From Hirsutella rhossiliensis (lineage: Eukaryota; Ascomycota; Sordariomycetes; Hypocreales; Ophiocordycipitaceae), in assembly GCF_020360975.1 (NCBI RefSeq), contig NW_025408672.1:1612001-1676000 (forward strand): a stretch of DNA of 64,000 bases, in the 5' to 3' direction. The stretch's first letter is position 1. Every line of letters starts with the position of its first letter. The translations under genes and the position numbers were made by a program. The notes beneath the pieces were generated by a model. That model did no database searches. It saw only the letters and a list, made by a program, of their open reading frames with translations, and was not told the DNA's origin. Shown one piece after another: positions 35,010-46,218 of the stretch.

Positions 35010-36442
35010 ATAATCTTAGCTTAAGCTATTATTAATAGTTTATTAGTTTATTATTTTTATTTATTAGCTTAAATAGGGCCTTAAATTTATTAAGGGCTAT
35101 AGCTCTTTTAAACTTATATATAGGTTCTTATATAAAGTTAAGATATATATACTATTTAATAAAAACCTCTTAGTATTTCCCTTTATTAACCTTTTTTTAG
35201 TATATAGCTTATATCTTTTTAACCTTAAACTTATCTTCTTTCTTTACTTTAATTATAAGTAGTTAAGCGTTTACTACTTTTTATTTAAGTAGTAGGTTAA
35301 AGGAGGCTTAGTAAAAGAGGTCTATATTAATCTTATTATATACCCTTATTAAAATACTATTATACTTTATAGCTTATAAGCTAATAACTCTTTATACTAT
35401 AAACCTTATATATAATTAGTTAAGCTACTTCTTTAGCTATACTAACCTATAATTATAAAGGTATAGCTATACTTTATCCCTTACTATAAATCTATTTACT
35501 AGAGCCTTAGTCTTATTAGCGTACTACTTTTAATCTTATACTTTAGTAGCTATTATAAATTAGTAATAATCTATAGTCTTTTATAGCTTTTATATAAATA
35601 TAAAGGTATAGCCTTTTAGTAATAAATTACTATACTACTTTACTATTATATCTAAAGTAAAAGGAACTAATAAAGGCGGTTTAAAGCTATATATTATAAA
35701 GAAAAGGGCTGTTTTAATAAAGGTATATAGTTTACTATTTAATATATGTTAGGCTATAGAGAGCTACCGGTCTTAGATTACTTAATTATAAGCTATAATA
35801 GCTTATAGGTAAGCTTACGCGTCTTAGTTAACCTTTTTAGGCCCTTAATTAGTCTATAAGTAATATACTATACTAAGTAGCTATATAATTTAAAGTAGCT
35901 AATATAAGTATTACTAAAACTAGCTAGTTTAATTTAATCTCTTATCGCTTATAATAAAGGCTAGCTAGCTATATAAGTAGGCTTAGTATTATAAGAAGCG
36001 CTTTATATAAGCTTTTATATCTATAAATAGTATTAGCTTTAATACTATAAACTTATTAAGTTAGTCTTTAATTACTTATATATAGTAGTTATTACTTTTT
36101 ATAAGTAAGAGGTCTATTATAAAGTCTATCTATATATATATATTAAACTAGTTAAGTACTAAAAGCTACTTAAGTAGCCCTTTAAGCTATACCTTTTAGA
36201 TCTTAGTATAGCTATAAATATTATAGTTATAAAGGAAGTAATAAATATAGTACTATAAGAGGGGCTAGTAAAAGTCCCTTATAAGGCCTACTACTATACT
36301 TTACTAGCTTAAGTAGCTTATAATACTAAAGTTATAAATAAGCTAAACTAGCTTTTATTAAAGCTTATTTTATTTATTTAGCTTTAGCGGCCTATCTTTC
36401 TCCTTAGCTTTTATAATATATAGTATACCTAGTACTTATAGT
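35010..36442 (-). pseudogene. Gypsy-B copy 1: integrase and pol C-terminus only
   Basis: Minus-strand relic colinear with 50570-52020 of copy 2. The integrase segment with IDFI is at about 36117-36129 (first catalytic Asp codon at 36124-36126). The lower end (35010-35400) is the pol C-terminal region. RT, RNase H, protease, gag and 5' LTR are missing: at 36443 the sequence changes to a copia-A LTR fragment. Stops are frequent. Confidence 0.65.
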
Positions 36443-36593
36443 TATTATAAAGCGTAGCTTAATTTTATAGTTCTTAGAGATATCCTTTAGTAAGAGGGAC
36501 CTAGGAAGCTAAAAAACTAGTTTAAAAGAAGGAGCTAAAAGGAGGTATAAAAAGAAAGGTAAAAGTATAAAAAGAAGTAAAAGTAGTAATAGC
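36443..36593 (+). repeat. Copia-A LTR fragment (first 150 bp)
   Basis: Begins with the intact copia-A LTR start (TATTATAAAGCGTAGC) and aligns with 188-340. It stops at GTAATAGC, where the Gypsy-B LTR begins. Its role is only as a junction marker: Gypsy-B copy 2 ends in it. Confidence 0.75.
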
Positions 36594-37096
36594 TATTATA
36601 AAGTAAGCAAAGGTATATATATAGGTGCTATTTATAGGATAATATTAATAAGCTATATAAAGCTCTTCTATATATAGCTAGCCTATATATATATATATAA
36701 GATCCGGCCCTTTATATATAACTATATAGCTTAAGCTATAGCCTAAGCCTATAACCTATAATAATTAAAGACTTTTATATAATGCCCTCCCTTCAGCGCG
36801 GTATAGCGCTACCTTATTAATAGCTTTTATATTATTAAGCTTATACCGCTAGCTTTACCCTACCCTTTCTTATTAATTATACTAGCCTTACTAGCCCTAT
36901 TATCCCTACGCTTATTAGCTTAGGTAGCTAAAACCTAGCTCTATACTTATTAGCCGGCTAGCCGTTAAAATAAGGGCGTAACTTATTATATACGCCCTTA
37001 AGTAGCCTACGGCTAGCCCGGACCTATATAAGCCTTAGGTTACCTATCCCCTTAGCCTTAAGCAGCCTCCTTTACTAAGGGGTATATAAAGCGGTA
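36594..37096 (-). repeat. Gypsy-B LTR (3' LTR of copy 2)
   Basis: 503 bp, colinear with 26881-27378. Bounded above by the polypurine tract (seen as pyrimidines at 37097-37135), which sets the minus orientation. On the element strand it begins TACCGC (TGCCGC before RIP). Confidence 0.75.
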
Positions 37097-37257
37097 TCCC
37101 CCCCTTCCTCCTTTCTTTCCTTCTTTTCTTTCTTTAACTATAATAGTAGTAGTAATAAGTAAGTTCTACTTTACTTAAGACATTAGTTTATTCCTAGCTA
37201 TATAAGCCGCTTTATTAATATATACTTATAGTAATAGCTATAGTAGTAATAATAGCC

Positions 37258-37289
<32 letters not shown>

Positions 37290-37389
37290 TTTAACTAGTA
37301 AGTTCCCTACCTTATAGAGCGGGAGGCTATAATTTATAATAATAACTTCCGCGATAAATATATCTACCTCCCCCTCCCTTACCTCCTCC
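37097..37389 (-). other. Polypurine tract, leader and (TAA)n microsatellite of Gypsy-B copy 2
   Basis: 37097-37135 is a run of C/T bases (purines on the element strand) adjoining the LTR. 37258-37288 is about ten TAA repeats, longer than in copy 1 (27515-27550). The rest has no frame. Confidence 0.6.
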
Positions 37390-38277
37390 TTATTAAAGCG
37401 TATAAAGTCGTTCGTCGACGGTATATTAAGCACGGCTAATAATAGCTCCGCTACTACTACTACTCTTACCCGCGCCGCTACTACCGCGCCCACCGTCGCC
37501 GCTACTACCTCCGCTACGCTAGCTACCCTTATATTGCCTTTTAAGGTAATAACGCTATCCCCGCTATTACTTATAACGCCTAGCCCCTTAGCCCCTACTT
37601 TTATCTCCGCTACCCTTATAAGTCTATAGTTAAGTAAGCGTAATAAATATCTTCCGCTAACCTCTTAAAGTATAAGCGCTTAGTCTAGGCTAGAGCCGCT
37701 CGCGCGGCCCCTTATATACGGTATACGTCGTAAGAGCTCCCTTACGCCGACTAAGTTAGGCGCCGCCGCGGCGGTAGTTATTACTAGTATATATATACCG
37801 GCCGCGCCTATAAGGCGGCGCCTCCTATCCTACTTACTACGGCGTTAGCTTAAAAGGCTAGCGCGTATAAGTAGGCACGGGGGGCTACTAAGAAGCGCCT
37901 TACCGCCGCTATAGCCGCCTACCGTAACCTCCGCGCCCTAGAGCGCTAAGGGCTTATCCTTAAGTAGGTTCTTCCCCCTTTACTCTCTTACCTCTACTAC
38001 TAACTCTCTTAGTACTAGGGATACTACCTTTATCGCCTTATCGGCGGTCCCCTTAGCTATGCCTACTGCTGCCGCTACTACTACCACTACTACCGCTACT
38101 AGAGCTAGCCGCCGCCCCTCTACCCTTAGAGCCGCCGCCGCTACCGACTAGCTTATAGGCTTAAAGGGCCGACTTAGCGCGCTAGAGAGCGCCGCCGCCG
38201 CTATTAAGGAAGAGGAGAAAGCTAATAAGGATAACGATAATAATAATAGTAAGAGTAAAGGTAATAATAAGGAATAA
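37390..38277 (+). pseudogene. Antisense frame of Gypsy-B, copy 2 (two exons)
   Basis: Best copy of the opposite-strand gene. Gag (63814-62552) and pol (55054-50547) of the same element run on the minus strand; this frame lies between pol and the 3' LTR on the plus strand. Exon 1 (to 37963) carries a basic N-terminus rich in Arg/His/Tyr, then LLKYKR (about 37660), KAAPP (37810-37825) and an amphipathic helix ATKKRLTAAIAAYRNLRALE (37890-37945). The intron is 37964-38012. Exon 2 reads RDTTFIALSAVPLAMPTAAA, a Thr/Ala linker, LIGLKGRLSALESAAAA, then an acidic Asn/Lys tail to TAA at 38275-38277. Both copies differ mostly by changes that keep the frame. The helix-plus-acidic-tail shape suggests a nucleic-acid-binding or scaffold protein, but I cannot name a family. 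Confidence 0.7.
37964..38012 (+). other. 49-nt spliceosomal intron in the antisense frame, copy 2
   Basis: Donor GTAGGT (a G/A variant of the GTAAGT in copy 1), CTAAC at 38000-38004, acceptor TTAG ending at 38012. Same length and site as in copy 1. Confidence 0.6.
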
Positions 38278-38349
38278 GCTTAGGAAGTTTAAGGGCTTTA
38301 CTTTAAAATAAACGCTATTTTTATCTCTACCTATACTATTACGCCTATA

Positions 38350-38917
38350 TATAAGGAACGCTGTTCCTACTATAAATAAAGTAGCTATAATATACTCTCC
38401 TAATTATATAAGCTAATAAGTAGTATATTAATAATAGATAAAATCCTATATTGTAGAGTAAGAATTACCTATTATTTTATATATTATTATATAGTAAACG
38501 GGTTGCTAGTTATTATATAATCGGGAATCGAAGAAATAAAGCTAGCTTAGAATACTAGCTAAGACCTCTTAAGAATACTAGTATAACTAACCTCCTTTAA
38601 ACACGAATATTAATAGAACTAAGATACTTTTTAATATAGTCGAGGTATTACTAAATTCCTTAGTCTTAGGGCTATACGGCAGCCTAAATCTAGTCCCGAA
38701 AGGGTCTTCCGTTTAGCTATAATTATCTATATAAGACAGTATATCCGCTAGTAAATAAAGAGAGAATTATTAACTTTAATACCTCTTCTATATACTAATA
38801 TATTACTAATAAATTCTATTAAAAGTCCTACCTTATACTCCTTCTTCCCCTTTATTATATAGTCTTATATAATTCCTTAATTTCTTAAAATTCCGCTTTT
38901 GCTTATATACCTTAAGA
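38350..38917 (+). repeat. 5' LTR of copia-C (568 bp)
   Basis: Aligns without length change to 49974-50541; nearly all differences are C/T or G/A. Begins TATAAGG and ends CTTAAGA. Confidence 0.9.
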
Positions 38918-38932
38918 GGTTATAAGCCTAGC
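38918..38932 (+). other. Primer-binding site of copia-C
   Basis: GGTTATAAGCCTAGC directly follows the LTR. Undoing two RIP changes (TGA to TAA, CCA to CTA) gives the exact complement of the initiator tRNA-Met anticodon arm as I recall it for fungi. This implies priming by a tRNA cut in the anticodon loop, as known for Drosophila copia. Confidence 0.6.
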
Positions 38933-39280
38933 TTACTCCTTTTAAGCCGGGAAATTAACTTATACCTTTAAAATTCCTCGTCGAAATACCCGATTAAATT
39001 TCCTTTCGAAATTCCCTCTAACTTCTTTTACCTTCCTACGCTCTTAAACTCCCGTCTAGACTTCTCGATCCCTACGAACGAAATAATACTAAATTTATAT
39101 AAAATAGGTAGATAGAAAGAATATAAATTTACTAGACTTAAGGGAAATTTAAATTATACCTTATAGGCTATAAGGATAGAAGCTATCCTTATAAAAGAAA
39201 AGCTTATTACTACTTTAGAGTAAGTAAATTATATATAGACTACGGAGGCTTTATCTATAATATTCCTTTAAGTCGAAGAT

Positions 39281-39762
39281 TCTCGTAAAGAGAGATACGA
39301 GAAGTATATAAAAATGCACGAAGGTGAAATTAGAAGTAAGGGGTCGGACAGGCAGGGCAGAGGGATTTGATTCTTACGGGGGCAGCAATAAAGGTAGGGG
39401 AGTAATTGTTATATTGCCTTAATTGTCCTTCTTTCCTCTATCTAACGCCCCTCTTTATACCCTTCTAGCATCTTAATTAACAAAGAAGATCCTACTTAAA
39501 GAAGCTACTAATGTCCTTTCGACTACCGAGCTTTTTGCCGGTTTTTCCCCTCCTTTCTAGCTATTGCTAGCATATCCGTCTTATCTCTCGCCACCTCTAT
39601 AGGAAGCTATCGCTACTTCTGCTTCCCCTTATGCCCCTACCCTCCTTTCTGCACCTCTTTTTAGCTCCTTCTTCCTTCTTCTATACCGGGTGTTTTTTTA
39701 GCTTCCTTAGTCCCTCTTACTAAGGGATATCTCCGAGAACTGCGAAATTAGGCCACGCGACA
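39281..39762 (-). repeat. 3' LTR of copia-A copy (ii)
   Basis: 482 bp, lightly mutated; four bases shorter than the 5' LTR because CTTC near the upper end is missing (CACGCGACA against CACGCTTCGCGATA). Confidence 0.88.
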
Positions 39763-39989
39763 CACCCTTAGCTATAGCCTGCCCTTATAGTAAGGGCATA
39801 GCTAATACGGCTTCAGGCTAGTAAGCGTATAGAGGAGGTTCTTAGCTCTATACTTCTCCCTTTACTGAGGAAAGCAGGGGCCCTTTCGGGTCCCTAGGCT
39901 CTTTAGACCTACTTAAGGAAAAGGGGCCTAAAGAGGAAAGTCCTATAAGAAAGGGGCCTTCTTAGAAGGGAAAAACCTAATTAAAATAG

Positions 39990-42900
39990 GGGGCCCTCTA
40001 AAGGGAAAAACCTCTTCCTTTTCTTCGGCTATAAACGTTACCTTCTCGTACGGGCTATTAGCTCCTCTTATAGACTCTTAAGGCGGGCCTCTAAGGACAG
40101 CTTCTCTTAAACGTCTTCTAGCCTAATTTGCTATAAGAAGATAGCTAGCTTCTACTTCGGCAGGGGCTTTATAAGACCGTCGGCTTTTATTAATACCGTT
40201 AGAACCTAACGGACGGAAATAAGTCCCCTTTAGACCTCTTAGCGTAACTAATGCTAGTAGATATCGATATACCGTAGCCGGGTTAATAACTTACTATTTT
40301 CTATAAGAATTTATATAGTCTATATATTATCGTATTCTATAGCTAATAGGGTTAGAATTTATAGTTATAGAGATATTAATAGCTAGCTAAGGAAAATCGC
40401 TTCTTTTAACGCTTTTAAAAGAGCTAGTAGCTCTGCCTCTATGCTTAATATAGTAACGGTAGCTTATTTCGAAGCTCTCTAAGTAATAGTTCCTCTAAAA
40501 AGGGATATAATATACCCTTATAAGCTCTTTCTATCTAAGGAATTATCTATAAAGGACGAATCGCTTAAATAGAGGAAGATTTCGGCAGCTAATTTCTTCC
40601 TTTCCTGCCCTCCTAGGCGCAGACTATATAATCTCGTTAAATAGAGATAAAGGATTGCTCTATCTGCCGCTTCTTAATGCCTAGGGCTAGGATTCTAGTT
40701 ATACCTAGCTAGCCGGGAGACTATAAAAGAGATATCCGGTCTAGTAGAAATAGCTAAAAAAAGCAGGGAGCCTACCTTCTATTAATATTAGTGTTTCTCT
40801 TACTCCCTAGCTTAAAAGGACGGATTAGGTAAAAGCTCTTCGTCTAATATAGGCGTAGAAGGAAGCTTCTTATTAAGGGAATTAGGGAGGAATTTATAAG
40901 CGACCTTATCGATATAGGCGTCCTAGGTAAGCTAGATAGTCCGTTAGGACCTATTCTAAAGGATTCGTATCCCTAGGAACCACTTTAGCTCCCCTAGCCT
41001 AGTTATCTTATACCTTTATTATAGGCCTCGTATAGCCTCCCTAGTAGTAGCTTCTTCCTCTTTTAGGTACGCTTAGATAATGTCGTCGACGTAGAAGAAG
41101 ACCGTGATTTTACCCTTCTATATTATACACGGTTCCTAAGGGACTTTCTTAAAGCCTAGGGCTTCGAGGGAACCTATTAAATGCTATTGCTAAAGAAGGG
41201 GTGATCTTCGTAATCTATATAGAGCTTTCCTAAGCTATAGAACCTTTCCTAGCTATTAGAAGCCTAGTAGAAGGCGTATATAGATAACTTCTTCTTCCTT
41301 AAGTAGGCAGTTAATAAAGGCGTTAACTATATCTATCTAATCGAGCTCGAGGTCGAATTCTGCTGCTATAGCTATAAGGGTCCGAAAAGACATCCCTGCT
41401 AGGGTAGTTGCCCTAGTAGGAAGATCCCCTTTTTCTTACTAGTTCCCGCAGACAACTAGCTAGGCTTTGCACTTTTAAAGGAAGCTGTGTTTATTAGTCT
41501 TATAGATAAAGACCTACTTATAGCTAAGGACCTGTTTTCCTCTTACCTTTTCCTTAAGGACCTCTTCGAAAGACCCTATCTCTTCGTGTAAGGCTAGGTA
41601 GTCTTTCTAGGCCTAGAAAAACTAGTCTCTAAAGGGGTGTCTTTCTAGCTGCTTCTAGTTTGCTAGTAGGTCCGGGAGGTCTCTTTTATATACCTTCCTT
41701 ACTAATAGTAGCTTAAAAAGCCGGCCTACTATAAACGCTCCGTAGGAACCGTCTTCTATTAGCGTTAGGTAGAAGTCGGAAAAACGATCGAAATAGGGGA
41801 GAGATTAGTCTTCTTTAGTATCCGTATCAGGCCCTATACCTTCCTTTGCTTCTCGAAGCAGGGATAAAAAGGCAGCCTAGTAATCCTTTAAGAGAGGTGC
41901 CTTTCCTACCCCCTTAAGGGCCGAGACGGGAAGATTAACTAAAAAAGCTGCTTCTAGATCTTCTTCTTATTCCGTAAGAGGAGGCGTAGGGAGGTAGGCG
42001 TATTCTAGCTCTGGGGCTATTGATCCCTCTTTCCGTCGAAGAAGCTAGATTCGTCGAAAATTATATCCCTAGTCGAAATAACCTTCCGTAGAAGAGGAAT
42101 CTAGATCCGGAAGATATTCGTAGAATTATAACTAACGAGGTAACTAATAAAGGCTCTAGGATTAAGCTTTCTTTTCTTCTTCCTTTTTAGCTATATATCG
42201 GTAGTTATTGCGTATGCCTTACAGCCGTAGGCACGAAGGTAGGCTAGCGAGGCCCTCTTCTTCGTAAAGAGCTCGAGTAGGGATTTCTAGTCTATTCCTT
42301 AGGTCTTAAAAAGGGTCTCTAGGTCCCTATAGTCTCTTAGTCCCCTAGGGTCCCTTAGGGTCCGGTTCCGAAGGTAATAAGCGGTCTTAACGACTTCCCT
42401 CTAAAGGTCGTATAGAAGCCTTATAGTAAGTCTTATTATACGGGCCCTTTCTATTATAGCACCCCCTAATCTTTCTGCCCCTCCGTTCTAGGCCTAGGTA
42501 TTCGGTGCTAACGGGAGGGGTAAAATGCCCCTTTTTCGTAGCTAATTTAAGATATCCTTCGTAAATAGCTCTCCGTTAGACCGTATCTTCTTTACCTCGT
42601 AGCTAAAGTAGGATTTTATCTAGTTAACGAAGTCCTAGAGGGTAGACTAGTTATGCTTGCTTAGGTAGGTCCGTAAGGAATAGGGGAAAACTATCCCTAA
42701 AAAGGCGTCTATAAAAAACATTACCCTAACGAAGCTTTCCTAATCCCTTAAGACGTCGGTCTAATCGACCTAAATTTCCTTATACGGCTGGTCCGGCCGT
42801 AAAGGCGTTTGTCTAGAAATTCGTCTCTTAGTCTTTCCTTAGCCGTAGTATTCGCATTCGACGGTCTTTAGGCCCCTTATTCGTACGCCTTATTATTAAC

Positions 42901-43200
42901 CTAGCTTATATAAAGCTAGGGGGCCCGGGTAACTAAGTCGTGCGTGCTAAAGAAGACCGTCTCCTTAGGCTGCTAGAAGAGGGTCCTTAGATCCTACCCT
43001 CCTAGCAGGGAAAGCTGACTTTTCGAGTAGTTCCTTCCTAAGGATAGGTCGGAATTCAAGAATAAATTAACCGAATTTTTCCTCGATAAGCCTAATAGTC
43101 TGATTCTTCTAGACTAGCCTCGTAGGCTTAGACGTCGTATCCTAGAAGATTCCTTCCTTTCGAAGAAGGCGGAAGGAAATCAGGCTCGTTAAAAATCGAG
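39990..43200 (-). pseudogene. Copia-A (ii) pol: integrase, RT, RNase H
   Basis: Minus strand. Integrase at about 42900-42330 with FIDAFLGIVF-near sequences, GELFTKDILN-like text near 42570-42540 and GGAERLGGA near 42480-42455. Beyond 42012 a 190 bp deletion joins the linker to RT. RT catalytic box Y-V-D-D is intact at 41082-41093 within FFYVDDII. Upstream VNAFINCLLKEEE lies near 41320-41285. RNase H at about 40570-40400 shows DSSFIDNSLDRKSL-GYIISLFRG and SIEAELLALLKALKE. A number of TAG/TAA codons still interrupt the frame, so it is inactive, but it is the best reading of this family in the window. Confidence 0.75.
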
Positions 43201-44788
43201 GGCAAAAAGCTACCCTTTTTCGTCGAAGAATTCGTATAGATCTATTAGGTAATTTCATCGTGAAATTCACCCTTCTATATCCTTCTATCCGTACGGTTAA
43301 TTCCCCGGCAATAAGATATTCCTTTCGTGCCTTCTTAAAGGACCGGAATCGTAAGAGTATATTATATATATCGAGGGAAGTACTAGAGTTAAGGATAGCT
43401 GATTTTCGTAGGGGATAATCGGAGGGCTCTAACGGTTGGTCTTAGCCTTATTAATCCGTAGGGAAGACGAAGGCCGGATTTGCTATACTAACGATTTTTC
43501 CTCGAATTTACGGCTCGAATAAGGGCAGCGGCGTTATTAGTTACTATTTCTTAGCAACCCGAATCTTATCTATCTTCTTCTATAACGAGGGGTCCTCCTT
43601 AAGAGACTATTATACTATTTCTCGTAGCCTCTTTAAAGGGTTAATTCCTTTAGGTCGGTTTTCCTCGAAGACCTGCTAGCAGTCTTCTAGCCGATAGGGC
43701 TTTTTATATACTTAGTAGGTAGGTCGATTCCTCCTTATACGTTTCTTCGAGGAATCCTCGTCCCGGTCTAGAAGGTCTGCTTAAAAACCCCCCCTTTTTA
43801 CCCCTTATTGCTAATTTTAACGAGGTTCGATTTCGACTAGTTCCCTGATTTTTCGACTAACGGACTAAAAGGTCTATTAGGGGACTAGTCTAGCCGGTCT
43901 AACTAACGGGACCGGGGCCGGGCCCGGAGCAAGATGCGTAGCCGGGGCCGGGGCCGCAGCTATAGTTAACGGCGGCGTTAAGGCTCTCGAGGGAGGAGGA
44001 GCCGAAGGAGCAACAGCCGCAGCAGCAGCAGCGGGAGCCGTAGTAATAGGGGCTGCAGGTCGAACCGTCTAGGTCGAGTGCTAGCCTCGAAGGAATAAGA
44101 CTACTTACTATTATACTCTAGTAGCTTCTTCGTCTAGTTCCCGGCTAGCCTCTCGAAAGATAGTCGAGTAACCGTTACTAATAGGCTTTATTAGCAGAGA
44201 TATATCCCGTAGCTACTAGCCGGAAAGAGCTTCTATAAGGAAGTATTAGTTAGCTTCCTCGAGGATTTCTTCCTACTTAGCTAGCTACGAAGAAGCTAGT
44301 AGGTTCCTAGCAGAAAAGGCTCCTAGGTAGGCCGTATAGGTCTTCCTAATACGGTTAGTTATATAACCTCTCGAGGGAGCTATCGAGGTCTCGAGCTTTA
44401 AAAGCTACTACCTAGGAGTCTCTTCCTCTCGAAGAGAGATTAGCTTTACGGCACTAACGGATTCCGTTATCGCCGTACGAGCAGCCGTTAGTAGCTTTAT
44501 CTCGTAAAGGTATTCTTTTTGGTAACTCTCGTAGTCGCCTAAGGTAGTAGAAAAAGCTCTCTATTATATAGAGGTTAGCTCGGAGAAGAGGGTAGCTCCC
44601 TCTATAAAATCCGTTGCCCTAGGACGAAGAGGGGGCTCGAGAGGGTCCTGCTTATTAGAGAAGACCAAATTATAGATAGTTCTATCTACCCGAGCCCATA
44701 GCTCCTTTACCCACTTATCCTAATCTTAGGGCTCTATAAGAATCGTCCTACGGACCGTTGGGACGGCAGAGGAGTCGATTTTCGTTAT
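43200..44788 (-). pseudogene. Copia-A (ii) gag, lightly mutated
   Basis: Starts at 44788 (ATA for ATG) with TKIDSSAVPTVRRTILIEP, then LVFSNK-DPLEPPLRPRA, an alpha-helical core, an Ala/Pro linker rich in GCA/GCC (44000-44060) and a basic C-terminal segment near 43750-43830. Very close to copy (i) over 43660-44900. It encodes the capsid part of the polyprotein. The protease is expected around 43200-43400, but I cannot point to its D-S/T-G triad. Confidence 0.7.
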
Positions 44789-44907
44789 CGTTGCGAAAGA
44801 AGAGAGGGGGCAGAAAAGTCGGTTAAAAATCGGCTTTTCTAGTAAGAGGGGTAAAAGGATGCAAGAAGGTGCCTTTTATAGCAGCCGGAAGGTATAGGAA
44901 TTCTATT

Positions 44908-44924
44908 CCTCCCGGGCTTATAAC
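44908..44924 (-). other. Primer-binding site of copia-A (ii)
   Basis: GTTATAAGCCCGGGAGG on the minus strand, directly after the 5' LTR; same anticodon-arm match as in copy (i). Confidence 0.55.
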
Positions 44925-45410
44925 TCTCGCGAAGAGAGATGCGAGAAGTATATAAAAATGCACGAAGGTGAAATTGGAAGTAAGGGGTCGGATAGGCAGG
45001 GCAGAGGGATTTGATTCTTGCGGGGGCAGCAATAAAGGTAGGGGAGTGATTGTTATATTGCCTTAATTGTCCTTCTTTCCTCTATCTAACGCCCCTCTTT
45101 ATACCCTTCTAGCATCTTAATTAACAAAGAAGATCCTGCTTAAAGAAGCTACTAATGTCCTTTTGACTACCGAGCTTTTTACCGGTTTTTCCCCTCCTTT
45201 CTAGCCGTTGCCGGCACATCCGTCTTATCTCTCGCTACCTCTATAGGAAGCTATCGCTACTTCTGCTTCCCCTTATACCCCTACCCTCCTTTCTGCACCT
45301 CTTTTTAGCTCCTTCTTCCTTCTTCTACACCGGGTGTTTTTCAGCTTCCTTAGTCCCTCTTACTAAGGGATATCTCCGATAACTGCGAAATCAGGCCACG
45401 CTTCGCGATA
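44925..45410 (-). repeat. 5' LTR of copia-A copy (ii)
   Basis: 486 bp. The upper end, CGCGATA, borders the AAGAT duplication. Confidence 0.9.
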
Positions 45411-46218
45411 AAGATAGTCCCTTAATATAAATTCGGCATTTAAAAAAATACTAAAGAAGCGTAGGATAAGCTTAAAAAGCTATATAATCCATCGAAATTT
45501 TCGTCGAATTATCTACTTATTAAGCAGCTCTTTAATCTTAGTCCCTTAGACTTTAATTTAAAGAAATACCTTTATAAGGTAACGGAAATTTATAAGGATT
45601 TAAAATCCTATAATATAGAAATTCTAGAAGTTATTCTTATAGCATAGATTCTTAATTGCCTTAATAAGGAATTTAGAAGCTATATTATAAATATTACGTA
45701 GAGCCTTAGGTTTAATTCTATAGCGTTTACCCTCGAAACCCTAATAGCTAGTCTTTTAGACGAAGTAAGAAGAATAAATAATATAAACGAATCTTTAGAG
45801 AAAGCCTTTTTAATATAAAGGAAGCCTTAGAAATCCTATAGAAATTCTATAGACACTCCTTATTATAAGGAATATAAAAAACTAGGGCATTTTATAGTAA
45901 ATTACTATAAATTATACCTAAATAAGGCTCCTGCTTATTAGGTTTTAAATAAAGGAAAAAAGGATAATAGGACTTAAATTTCTAAGAAGAGAAAATCTTC
46001 TTTTTTATTTCCTTCTTTTTATTAAGAAGAAATCCCCTTCTAATAGTATTTCTACTATTAATAAAAGAAGGAAGGCTTAAATTATAAAGCTAGAGTCTAA
46101 TTCGGACGATAGTAATAAGGTTCTAAATATAGCTTCGTAAGAAAATATAGACCTAGATATCGACCTTATAAACCTTTCTAGGGCTCCGACCCCTATATAA
46201 ACGTCTAAGGATTTAGAG

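Larger units (their letters stand above)
39281..45410 (-). mobile_element. Copia-A copy (ii), complete, best preserved
   Basis: 5' LTR 45410-44925, gag from 44788, pol to about 40000, 3' LTR 39762-39281. AAGAT duplications flank it (39276-39280 and 45411-45415). It keeps many CA/TG dinucleotides and intact catalytic residues. It sits inside copia-C gag, so it is younger than copia-C. It has a private 190 bp deletion at 42012/42013 compared with copies (i) and (iii). Confidence 0.92.
38950..46218 (+). pseudogene. Copia-C gag, split by copia-A (ii)
   Basis: The coding parts are about 39090-39280 and 45411-46210; the 6.1 kb between is copia-A (ii) with its duplicated AAGAT. The first part has the LKGNLNYTL-AIRIEAIL segment typical of the copia gag N-terminus (39140-39185), and reading continues across the junction into LNINS and LKKLYN. 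Later parts give LFNLSPLDF (45525-45555), YLYKVTEIYKDLKSYNIEI (45565-45620) and LETLIASLLDEVRRINNI (45735-45785). A zinc knuckle CX2CX4HX4C lies at about 45855-45905 with its three Cys codons now TAT/TAC and the GH retained (LGHF). The gene made the capsid and nucleocapsid. Confidence 0.7.

Noticed and set aside
26881..37096. Tandem Gypsy-B elements sharing LTRs
   Set aside because: The shared 20 bp outside the apparent LTR edge is better explained by the LTR starting at TATTATAAAG; the two copies are separated by a copia-A LTR fragment and lack the expected 5' parts.
37258..37288. CRISPR-like or other regulatory array
   Set aside because: It is a plain TAA microsatellite without spacers; no array of any kind is present in the window.
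37215..37493. 92-codon open frame on the minus strand with a long Ile run
   Set aside because: The Ile run is the (TAA)n microsatellite read backwards, and the upper half is the reverse of the first exon of the plus-strand frame, which is conserved in two copies.
44823..45032. 69-codon open frame on the minus strand, MLPPQ start
   Set aside because: It lies within the 5' LTR and leader of copia-A (ii) and is upstream of the gag start at 44788; open only because this LTR is lightly mutated.
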